Assembly (NCBI RefSeq): GCF_048320135.1
Contig: NZ_CP182947.1
Span: 1,674,001-1,738,000, forward strand
Length of the DNA stretch: 64,000 nucleotides
Source: Ideonella_A sakaiensis_A
Lineage (GTDB): Bacteria; Pseudomonadota; Gammaproteobacteria; Burkholderiales; Burkholderiaceae_C
Direction of reading: 5' to 3'
Part shown: positions 47,201 through 57,600 of the stretch, in pieces
Numbering within the stretch: position 1 is the first letter of the stretch
How the letters are laid out: the number at the start of each line of letters is the position of its first letter
Program-made: the position numbers and the translations under genes
Notes under the pieces: generated by a model
Database searches by the model: none
What the model was told of the DNA's origin: nothing
The model's input: only the letters and a program-made list of their open reading frames with translations

Positions 47201-50200
47201 TCGACTGCCATCAGCAGCGTGCCGGCCGGCAGCACCGCATCGTTGAATGCGGTCGGCGCCGACAGCAGGTGCAGGCCGCTGATCTTGTCGCTGGTGACGC
47301 CGATCTTGCTGCCGTCGATCAGCAGCGAGGTATTGCTGGTCGACGTCGTCAGCGAGCCGGTGCTCGACGCGGTGAAGGTGTAGACGTTGGCATGCAGCGC
47401 CGGCGTCGAATGCGCGACCACGAAGGTGCCTGCCGGCAGCAGCACGCCGCCGACCATCGTATCGGTCTCGACCAGCGTCAGCCCGTGCACGTTGTAGCTG
47501 GTCAGGCCATTCTTCACGCCGTCGTTCAGCAGCATCGAATAAGTGCCGCTCGCATAGTTGCCGGCAACGGTCGGCCGGAAAACGACGATGTCCTTGCGGT
47601 CGACGATCAGCGCACCGAGGTTCAGCGAGACGCTGGGATCCGGAGACGGGTCGAGCACCAGCAGCAGGTCGCCCGGGCTGAGGTTGAACTTGACGCCGAG
47701 CCCGCTGCCGATCGTGATCGCGGTCTGAACATAGTGCATGCCACGCACCGTCTTCGGCGCGACGAAGCCGGGCAGCAGGTCGACGGTGCCGGTCGTCAGC
47801 CCGCCATCGAGGTCGAAACGGTCGCCGAGGTTGCCGTATTGCAGCAGGTCGGTCGTCGTCCAGGTCTTGCCGCCGGCCGCCGGGCTTTGCGCCGATGCGG
47901 TCGAGAACATCAAGGTAGCGGTCGCGGCACCCGGCGCACCGAGCACGTCGGTGACGGTGACGGCAATTGCCTGCGTCACGACGCCGCCGGCCGGATCGGC
48001 CGCGCGCACCGTCACGTTGTAGACATTGTCGGCGCCGACATCGGTCGGCAGCTCGAAATTCGGCGCGCTGACGAAGCGCAGTTCGCCGGTCGTGCCGTTG
48101 ATCGAGAAGCGCGCCGCATCGGCGCCGCCGGCGATGCTGTAGAGGATCGCGTCGCCGTCGGCATCGGTCGCGGTCACCGTCGTCACCGCGGTGCTGTTTT
48201 CCGGCACCGCGAGCGCCGCGCTGGCGCCGCCGCCATTGCTGGTGATCACCGGTGCGGCATTGATCACGTCGACGGTCAGCGTGCGCTGCACCGGATCGAG
48301 GTCGATGCCGCCGTTGGCGGTGCCACCGTCGTCGCGCACCTGGAAACCGATCGTCGCGTAGCCATTGCCGGCCGCGCCGGGCACTGGCGAATAGACCAGC
48401 GCGCCGGCATCGAGCTGGGCGACCGTCACTTCGGTCGCACCTGTCAGCGTGGTACCGCCGAGCTTCAGCGTACCGGCGCTCGGCAGCTGAACCAGCACCG
48501 AGGTGAAATTGTTCGCCTCGCCGGCCGCATCGGCAAAGCCGAAATCGGCTCGCACCAGCACCCGGCTGCCGTTTTTCGCGACAGCGATCGTTGCATTGGT
48601 GCCGGATGGCGCATCGTTGACCGCGCTGACCGCGATGCTGCGCAGCGCCGGCGCATTGCTCAGCGAGCCGTCGTTGACGACGAAGGACACGCTGCGCTGC
48701 AGGGTCGACGGGTTCTCGCTCGAATTGGCGAAGGTGACGCTGCGCAGCGCGATCTGGTAGCTGGCGACGCTGGCGCTGCCGGAGAGGCTCAACACACCGG
48801 TCGCCGCATCCCAGCTGCCGCTGATGCCGAGCTGGTCGACAAAGCCGAGCACGTCCTGGCCGGCGATGTAGTTGGCCGAGATCGACACCGTTGCGCTGAC
48901 CAGGTTCGCCGAGTCGGCATCGCTGACGGCGAGCGCGGCGTCGACCGGCGTCGGCGCGGCATTTTCAAGATAGGCCAGCGTGCTGCTGCTCGTCACGACG
49001 ACCGGCGGCGCGGCAACGGTCAATGCGACCGTATCGGTGGCGGTCGAGAAGGCCGTGGCCCCGCCGTTGACGGTGGTGTCTGCCGTCGTGCCGGCTGTGC
49101 CGCTGCTGCGGTCCCAGGCGCGGATCGTCAATGCGCTGCCGAGCGTGCCGGTGAAAACAGGATTCGGCCGGTAATAGATCCGCGTCTGCGTATCGGCTGC
49201 CAGCAGCAGGCCGGCGCTCGGCGAGACGCTGCCGAATGCGGTCCAGGTCGCGCCGTCGTCGGTCGACCAGAATGCGCTGCCGTTGGTCGTATCGATGCCG
49301 ATCACCGCGAGGCCGGTCAGCGCGCCGAGATCGGCGTCGGTCACGTTGTCGAGACCGCCCGCCGGGTTCGTCAGGTCGACCAGCGCCGACACCAGCGTGC
49401 CGACCGCGCCGACCGGCGCCGGCGCATTGGCGGCTATCGTCGCCAGCACCGGGCTCTTCGCCGCATCGAGCACCGGCGCCGAATTCGCGGCGCCGCCGAA
49501 CTCGTAGGCGCCGATGTCGGCGACGCCGACGCGCACCGAGCCGCGCTGGTCGGTCGAAGGCGCCGACGCGTTGTCGCCGGCATTGATCGCCGCGCTGCCG
49601 GCCAGCAGCGGCCGGGTCCGTGTGAAGCCGCCCCAGTTGCCGAGCGCGCCGAGGTTGGCAACCGCATTTTTCTTGTCGCTGGCATGGCTGAGTTCCGGGC
49701 TGTTGCCGGTGCTCAGGTTGTTGCCGAGCGAGGTCACCGCGACGAGGTTGCTGTCGTCCTTGCCGAGATGGCCGCCGGTATTGTTCGCAAACAAGGTATT
49801 GCGAATCGTGATCGACCCGGCGGGCAGCAAGCTGTCGAAATCGAGGCCACCGCCCTGCGTCGACCAGTTGTCGGCAATCGTCACGTTCAACAACGTCGCG
49901 GTGCCGCCATAGAGCGCCAGGCCGCCGCCCTTGTTGGTGCCGGTGTTGTTGCTGACCGTGACATTGGTCATCGACAGGGTTCCGGCGGCCGTCTGCAGGC
50001 CACCACCCTTCGCACCAGTGTTGTTGGCCAGCGTGACCCGGTTCAGCGTCAGCGTGCCACCGGCCTGAAAGATGCCGCCGCCGTCCTTGCTGGTGCTGTT
50101 GTCGCGCACCTCGACATCGGTCAACGTCGTCGTGCCGGAAGTCGTGATGCTGCCGCCGTTGTCGCTGCTGCTGTTGTTGCGCACGATGGCCTGGCTCATG

Positions 50201-53200
50201 TTCAACGTCGCGCCGGCATTGATCGTGATGCCGCTGCCCGTCGTGCTGCTCCAGCCGTCGGCGAGCGTCACGCCGCTGATCGTTGCGGTGCCGCTGATCA
50301 CCTGCAGCACCGCATGCGAGCCGCCACCGCTGATCACAGTGGTTGCTGCGCCGGCGCCGGCGATGCGCACGCTGTCGCGCAGATCGAGGTCGCCGGCCGC
50401 AGCGAAATCCTCGATGCCGGGCAGGCTCAGCGAATAGGTGCCTGCCGGCAGCACGATGTCGTCGATGCCGACGGTATTGTTCGCGGCGATCACCGCCTCG
50501 CGCAGCGAGATCCTGCCGTCGGCGCCGCGGTTGCCGAGCAGCGCGTCGATCGAGCCCGTCGCGCCGTCGACGATGTCGCTGAAGGTATCGACGACGAGGC
50601 TGTTGCGCTCGTAGGCGCCGATATCGTTGACGACACGGGCAAAGCCGCGCGCATCGACGCCCGGCGCACCGGTGGTGGTGCCGCCGTCGATCGCCGCGCT
50701 GCCGGCGCCGATCGCCATCGTCTTGATCTGCCCGCTGTTGAACTGCAGCGCGCCGAGCAGCGGATTGGTATTGATGCGGTCGCCGGTGCCGGTCAACCCG
50801 GCGGTATTGCCACTGTCGATGTTGTAGCCGAGCGAGGTCAGTGTGCCGCTCGCATTGCCGCCGGTATTGTTTGCGAGGATGGTGTTAAGCAGCGTCACCG
50901 TGCCCTGTGCGCGGTCGATGCCGCCGGCGCCGGGCCCGGTGTTGCCGGCCACCGTCGAATTGACGAGATTGACCGTGCCGCGCGATGAGATCGCGCCACC
51001 GCCGCGGTTCGCGGTATTCGCATTCAGCGTCACGTTGGTCAGCGTCGCCGTCGAACCGGCCGTGACATACAGACCGCCGCCGCCATCGGTGCCGGTGCCG
51101 CCGTTGGCCGCGTTGCCGTCGATCGTCACGCGGTCGAGCATCAATGTGCCGGTCAGGTGGATACCGCCGCCGCTGCCGCCCGCGGTGCTCGAGCTGATTG
51201 CCGAATCGCGCAGCGTCAGCGATGCGCCGCCACCGGAAACCAGGAAAGCGCCACCATCGCCGCCGGTGCTGCCGGTCACCGTGACACCGCTGATCGTCAC
51301 CGCCGCGCCGCGGATGTCGAACGCGCGGTCGATTCCGTTGCTGACCGTCGTCGTCCGCGCACCGGCGCCGATGATCGTCAGCGCATCGGTGATGTCGAGG
51401 TCGCCCGCGGCGGCGGTGTTGTCGTTTCCGGCGATCGTAAGCACATAGCTGCCGCCGGGCAGCGTGATCACGTCGGCGCCCGGCGTATTGTTCGCCGCGA
51501 TGATCGCCTCGCGCAGCGAGATCCGGCCGTCGGCTCCCATGTTCGCGAGCAGCGCCGAAATCGACGAGGTCGCGCCGTCGACGACATCGTTGGTCGTCGT
51601 GACGATCAGCTTGCCGTCGGCCTCGAACGCGCCGACATCGGGCGTGCCGATGCGGCCGATGCCGCGCTGGTCGGTCGCTGCCGCGCCGGGGTTGCCGGTA
51701 TTGATCGCGACCGAGCCGTTCAGCAGCATGTGCGTCTTCGTGAAGCCGCCGTAGTCGGCGAGCAGCCCGAGCTTCAGCGCGGCCGCGGTGACGACGCGGT
51801 TGGTGCCGCCGTTGACGATCGCACTGCCGTCGGTATCGATGTTCCAGCCGGCGCTGGTCTGCTGGAAACTGGCGTTGCCGCCGGTATTCGATGCGACGAT
51901 GGTGTTCTTCAGCGTCGCGATGCCGTTGCCGATGCCGGCGCCACTGACGCCGGAGTTGTTCGCGATCGTGCTGTCGGTGAACGAATAGCTGCCGACGTTG
52001 ATGTAGATGCCGCCTCCAAGGCCGCTGGCGGTATTGCCCGACAGCGTCAAATTGGTGGCAGCCAGGCCGCCGTTGCTGGCGTAGATGCCGGCTCCGACGT
52101 TGGCTGTGTTGCCGCTGATCGTCGCCCGGTCGATCGTGACATTGGTACCGGCGCTAAAGAGGTAGAGGCCGCCGCCGGAGGTGCCGGAATTGCCGCTGAT
52201 CTCGACGTCGTTCAGGCTGGTGATGCCGCGCACCACGACACCGCCGCCGATGCCGGTGGCAGTATTGGCGGTGATGCGGGTCTCGCTCATCGTCAACGAG
52301 CCGAATGCGTAGATGCCGCCGCCGTTGTTGCCGGAGTTTCCGCTGACGACGACGTTGTTCAATGTCAGGCTGGTGAAGTTCGATGTCGAGATGCCACCGC
52401 CCTGCTGGCCACCGCTGCCGCCGCTGACCGTCAGGTTCGACAGCGTCGCATCGCCTAACAGCAAGGCGAACACCCGGTCGCTGACGGTGCTGCGGACTAC
52501 CGTGTCGGCCGCATTGGCACTTCCGCCGACAATGGTCACGGTGTCGCGGATGTCGAGGTCGCCGCTGACGTTGAAATCTTCCCCGGCGCCGACGAGCGTC
52601 AGCGTGTGGGTGCCGGCGAGCAGGTAGATGGTATCGGCGCCGGCATTCGCATTCGCCTGGCTGAGCGCCCAGCGCAATGAGCCGACCGCGCCGTCGGCCT
52701 TGGTTGGGTCGGCGATGTAGGTCGCGAGCACGCCGTACCAGTTGCTTGCGATCCAGCCATCGGCGATGCCGGCGGCCTCGATGCGGCCGGTCTGTTTTTC
52801 GAGCGTCCAGTTGCCGCCGAGCGCGGCCGCGCCGGTCAGGTCGGCGCTGGCCGCGACGTCGGCGCCGGTCAGCAGCGCGAGGTCGCGGACGAAGGCTTCG
52901 CCGAGCGCGGTCTGCGCGACATCGCAGCCGTACAGCAGCAGGTCGGCATCGGCGGTCAGCGCGCTGCCCCAGCCGCCGATTTCGGCGGCACGGCTCAGCA
53001 GGCTGGTTTCATCGAGGCGGCTGCTGCCGAGTTGCAGCACGCCGTCGCTGCCGTGCGCGAGCACATGCACCGCGCCTATGTCGCTTCGGCCGGCCAGCGT
53101 CTGCGAGATCAGCGCAATGCCGTCCTGCTCGGCGCCGATCAGCACGATCTCGATCGGCCGGCCCGCACTGCGCTGCGTCTGCAGATCGAGCAGCAACTGG

Positions 53201-53415
53201 TCGATGCCCGACAGGTCGCTGTCGACGAAGACGATTTCCTGCGTATGGCGCGCTGCCGAACTCGATTCGGCGAGCAGCGACTGATGATGCTGCACCGGCT
53301 CGCCAGCCGCCAATGGCAGCAGCGACAGCGGCGACAGATCGGCCGAATGGAGGATGCGCTCCTCCATCGCTTCGGCGATCGGGCGGCGCAGCAGCAATGC
53401 TTCCGGACGCATCAT
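38287..53415 (-). CDS. Giant DUF4347 / beta-helix / Ig-cadherin repeat surface protein
   Basis: A 5,042-residue probable adhesin. The N-terminus carries an LEPR-XLL-like motif (AMEERILHSADLSPL) and then a DUF4347 domain (about 60-205, EIVFVDSDLSGIDQLLLDLQ, LLLYGCDVAQT). Residues about 230-1300 are right-handed beta-helix with CSLREA-type blocks (GADGRISLREAIIAANNT, twice) and many GNTASGLGGGIYI-like rungs. Cadherin/Ig-like modules follow. Seven 93-residue SYQWLRNGS repeats are encoded at 44321-46273 and four more at 40946-42061. A propeller-like VVVWQG repeat block lies at about 42.5-43.6 kb, and dystroglycan-type FSGTPGNADVG modules precede the end. The C-terminus has a coil (FDDLKHQMQDIGEQQRQM), one membrane helix (SGLSLGYVVWLVRGG) and a short tail with WFGG and EKLF. 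No C-terminal RTX-type secretion signal was seen. An AGGAAG site precedes the ATG. Confidence 0.9.
40946..42061 (-). repeat. Four tandem 279-bp units in the giant protein gene
   Basis: A recurring marker equivalent to GCATCGTTGAC appears at 40946, 41225, 41504, 41783 and 42062, each exactly 279 bp apart. Each unit encodes one 93-residue Ig-like module containing SYQWQRNGVAIAGAT. The strict period keeps the frame and would allow unequal crossover. Confidence 0.9.
44321..46273 (-). repeat. Seven tandem 279-bp units in the giant protein gene
   Basis: The same marker recurs at 44321, 44600, 44879, 45158, 45437, 45716, 45995 and 46274, that is seven units of exactly 279 bp with no length drift. 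Each encodes a 93-residue Ig-like module with SYQWLRNGSDIAGATGSTLL and a conserved LLGDADVGKTISVRVSY segment. They are the same family as the block at 40946-42061. Confidence 0.9.
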
Positions 53416-53453
53416 CCAACGTCTTCCTGTCCGGGCAGCATTGCCCGTTTTAT

Positions 53454-54437
53454 CTACATCTGCCGGGGAGCGCTGCGCTTGCGGTCGGCTTCGGCCACGG
53501 CCGGCGCTGACGCGGCGGCCGGCACGACGGCCGCCTGCTGGCCCGGCAGGTCGGCCTTGCAGCGCAACCCGGCCGGCAGCTTGTTGTTCGGATTCGGCAA
53601 CGTCAGCCGGACGCGGAAGCTGTTGCTCGCGGCATCGAGCACGCGGTCGACGAACTTGACGGTTGCAACCACCGATTCGACGCCGGGCAATTCGGGCCGA
53701 ACCGTCACCTTGTCGCCAACCGACAGGCTGCCGAATTGCGCGGTCGGCACCATCAGCTCGACGCGCAGCGGATCGATCACCGCGACCCGCACCAGCGGCC
53801 GCTCCTCGACGCGCTCGCCGATATTGACGAAGCGGTCGACGACGACGCCGTCGAACGGGCTTTTTACCGAGCGCAGGCCGAGCTGGGCGTCGGCAACGCG
53901 GCGCTCCTCGACCCAGATCTGCTTCTGCGCGCGCACCTGGGCCAGCTTCTGCCGCGCCAGTTCCAGCTCGCCAGCGGCCTGCTCGACCGCCTGGTGGGAA
54001 ACAAAATTCTGTTTGACGAGCGCCTCGGCGCGGGTCATTTTCTGCTCGGCGAGCAACAGGCTGGCCCTGGCGGCGAGCACATCCGAGTCGACCTGGGCAC
54101 GCGTTGCCGCCACGCTGGCATTGGCCTTTTCGACCTCGGCGCGCATCTGCAGCAGCAACTGGCCCTTGGTGACCATCTGGCCGCGTTCGACACTCACCGT
54201 CTCGACCAGGCCGACGACCTGCGAGCCGACATCGGCGATGCGGTCAGGCTCGATCAGGCAGCCGAGCGGTTTGGCGGCCGGCGGCGCGGCGACGGCCAGC
54301 GGCGACGCGATCGTCGCGGCCAGGCCGAGCAGCAGCAAGCCGGCGAACATCGCCCGCGTTCGCGGCATCCGCCTGGAATGGGCCTTGCGCCTGGTCTGCG
54401 GCATCTGCCGAGCTTGGAGGTGGAGTCTGGATTCCAT
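53454..54437 (-). CDS. HlyD/RND-type periplasmic adaptor protein
   Basis: A 327-residue membrane-fusion protein. A membrane or signal segment (AMFAGLLLLGLAATIASPLA, about 29-48) is followed by a lipoyl half-motif (VGSQVVGLVETVSVERGQMV), a long coiled-coil hairpin (about 95-190, with QNFVSHQAVEQAAGELELAR) and the second lipoyl half (VKSPFDGVVVDRFVNIGERV). A beta-barrel domain (LMVPTAQFGSLSVGDKVTV) comes next. Such adaptors bridge an inner-membrane transporter to a TolC-like channel. It lies between the two giant protein genes (38 bp before one, 174 bp after the other), so it probably helps export or anchor them, but no ABC transporter or TolC gene is in the window. Start could also be one of the internal ATGs before the hydrophobic segment. 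Confidence 0.85.
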   Translation of the reverse strand: MESRLHLQARQMPQTRRKAHSRRMPRTRAMFAGLLLLGLAATIASPLAVAAPPAAKPLGCLIEPDRIADVGSQVVGLVETVSVERGQMVTKGQLLLQMRAEVEKANASVAATRAQVDSDVLAARASLLLAEQKMTRAEALVKQNFVSHQAVEQAAGELELARQKLAQVRAQKQIWVEERRVADAQLGLRSVKSPFDGVVVDRFVNIGERVEERPLVRVAVIDPLRVELMVPTAQFGSLSVGDKVTVRPELPGVESVVATVKFVDRVLDAASNSFRVRLTLPNPNNKLPAGLRCKADLPGQQAAVVPAAASAPAVAEADRKRSAPRQM

Positions 54438-54611
54438 GGCAGGAGGTTAGCTGGGGTGGATGCCGACGCAGGTCGAGAAAAAATACCGAAATACCGTGCT
54501 TCTGCGCTGTCAGCAGCTCGCCGCACGGGGGCTTGCCATCGGTTATCGGCAGCCTGGCCGTAGCACTTGAGCGTGGGGGTTCAGGCCGGCCCGACCCGCT
54601 CGCGCCGGCGC

Positions 54612-57600
54612 TCAGTCCGTGGTGGGAACCGGCTGCGGCGGCTTCTTGCTGCCCTTGCGCTCGAACAGCTTTTCGACCTCGTCACCGTCGGCGGTGTCGG
54701 CGCCGCCGAACCAGCGGCCGCCGCGCGTGCGCGCGCCGGCGCCGCCGGCGGCGAGCACCGGCATCGGGTCGATCAGCTGCCACGCCGGCAGTGCCGACAG
54801 CATCGAGCTGACCAGCACGCCGCCACGGATCAGCCAGACCACATAACCGAGCGACAGGCCGCTGCTGATCGCCAGGCTCGACGCCAGCATCCGGCGCTGC
54901 TGCTCGCCAAGATCCTGCATCTGGTGATGCAGGTCGTCGAAACGGCCGAGCAGATCGTCGCTGAGCAGCAGCCGCGACATCGAATGCACCTGCAGTTCGT
55001 CGAACTGCGCCGCTGGCAGCGCGGCCAGGATGGCATCGCTGCGGCTGCCGGTACGCATCGACTCGTCGCCGGCCGCCACCTTGCGCTCGACCGCCAGCGA
55101 GCGGAATTCCGCGACGGTTCCAGCCAGCAGCGAGGTTTTTTCGGCTGCGGCGGCGCGGCCGGCGGCGTCTGCCGGTGCGGCAACGAGCCCGCGCGCCGCC
55201 GGCGGCGCGGCTGGCGGCTCGGAAATGGCTGCGCGCGATGCAGCGCGCGCCGAATTCTGCTCGGGCTCGAGAAAAACGGGCTGGAAGGCTTCCGGCAATG
55301 CGCGCACATCGGCCACATCGACAACAAATACCGCCTGGGCCAAGGCACCGGCCGCATCGGTCGCGATGATGCGAACGGCGAGCCGCCCGACATCGGCGCG
55401 CGCCGGCTGGCCGCTGAAGCTCAATTCGACCGGGTCGAAGCGCAGCCAGCGCGGCAGCGCCGAGCCATCGAGCAGCGTCGCGCGATAAACCAGCACGTCG
55501 CCGGCATCCGGATCGACAAACGTTGCCGGTGGCAGCTTCATCAGCAGGCGCTCGTTCGCGGTGACCTTCTGCCCGTCGATCGGCAGCGCCAGCCGCGGCG
55601 CATGGTTGATGCCGAGCACCTGCAGCTGGAAGCGGCTGGCGACCGAGGCGCCGGCGGCATCGGCCGCGATGACGTCGATCGCCCAGGTGGCGCCACCGTC
55701 CTCAATGCCCGGCGTGCCGCTGAAGCGCAGCGTCGCAGCATCGAAGCGCAGCCAGCCGGGAAGCGCCGAGCCATCGGCCAGCGTCGCGCTGAAGACCAGG
55801 CGGTCGCCGGCGTCGATATCGGCAAATGCGTCCCGATCGATGGTGATTGCAAACGGCTGATCCTCGGTCGCGATCTGGTCGGGCAGCGGCGCCAGCAGGA
55901 TCGGCGCATCGTTGACGTTGGCCACGGTCAGCTTGAAATCGCCGGAGGCGCTGGCCAGCGCGGCGTCGGTGACGGTCACACGAATGGCGAGCGTGCCGAC
56001 ATCGGCATTGCCCGGTGTGCCGCTGAAGCTGCGTGTCGCGGCGTCGAAGAGCAACCAGGCCGGCAGCGCCAAACCGTCGGCCAGCGTCGCCGACCAGACC
56101 AGCGTATCGCCGGCGTCGATGTCGGCGAAGGTCGCCATCGGCACCGTGAAGGCAAATGGCAGATCCTGCGTCGCCGATTGATCGGCCAGCGGCTGAACCA
56201 GCGTCGGCGCATCGTTGACATTCGCGACCGTCAACGTGAAATCGCCGAAGGCGCTTGCCAGCGCGGCGTCGCTGACGGTCACACGAACGGTGAGCGTGCC
56301 GACATCGGCATTGCCCGGTGTGCCACTGAAGCTGCGTGTCGCAGCGTCGAAGAGCAACCAGGCCGGCAGCGCCGAGCCGTCGGCCAGCGTCGCCGACCAG
56401 GCCAGCGTATCGCCGGCGTCGATGTCGGTGAAGGTTCCGACCGGCACGACATGCACGAACGGCAGATCCTGCGTCGCCGACTGGTCGGCCAGCGGCGACA
56501 CCCGAACCGGTGCATCGTTGACATTGGCAACGGTCAGCAAGAAGTCGTCGAAAACCGACGCGCCGGCATGGTTGGTCGCGGTCACGCGCAGCGCAAGGAC
56601 ACCGACATCGGCATTGCCCGGCGTGCCGCTGAAGCTGCGCGTCGCGGCGTCAAATACCAGCCAGCCCGGCAACGCACTGCCGTTGCTGCGCGTCGCGGAA
56701 AGCAACAGCGTGTCGAACAGATCCGGGTCGGTGAAGGTTCCGGCCGGCACCGTGAAGGCAAACGGCATGTCCTCGGTTGCCGATGCATCGGCCAGCGGAA
56801 CTGCCAGCACCGGCGGCGCATTGACCGCGGCGACGTCGAGCGAAAAGTCGGCGTTGACGGCAGTCCCCGCGATGTCGGTTGCGGTGATTCGCAGGCCGAC
56901 AGTCCCGACGTCGGACGCAGCGGGCGTGCCGCTGAGCGTTCGTGTCGCCGCATCGAATAACAGCCAGCCGGGCAACGCGGCGCCGGACGATAGGGTCGCT
57001 GAATAGATCAGCAGATCCCCGGCATCGACGTCGGCGAAGATATCGCCAGCAAACGTGAAGGCAAACGGCACACCCTTCGTCGCGCGCTGGTCGGGGATCG
57101 GGCGTGTCAGCGTCGGCGCGTCATTGACATTCGCGACGGTCAGCGTCAAGTCGCCGAAGGCGCTTGCCAGTGCGGCATCGGTCACCGTGATGCGCACAGT
57201 GAAGAGGCCGACATCGGCATTGCCCGGCATGCCGCTGAAAGTCCGGCTCGCCGCATTGAAGCCGAGCCACGCCGGCAGCGCCGATCCATTCGACAGCGTT
57301 GCGGACCAGGTCAGCACATCGCCGGCATCGATGTCGGCGAAGCTGGCTGCTGGCACCGTGTAGACAAACGGCAAATCCTGCGTCGCGGCCTGGTCCGTCA
57401 GCGGCTGGACCAGCGTCGGCGCATCGTTGACATTGGCCACCGTCAACTTAAAGTCTCCGGAGGCGCTTGCCAATGCGAGGTCGGTCACGGTGACGCGCAC
57501 GGAGACGATGCCGACATCGGAATTGCCTGGCGTGCCGGCGAAGGTCCGGGTTGCGGCATCGAAACTCAGCCACGCCGGCAGCGCCGCGCCGTTCGACAGC

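Noticed and set aside
45322..50988. Very long open frame on the plus strand opposite the giant gene (others at 38308-42255 and 54567-56960)
   Set aside because: Antisense to repetitive, GC-rich coding sequence; composition is Arg/Ala/Asp/Gly-biased without recognisable domains, and the minus-strand frame has clear Ig and cadherin modules.
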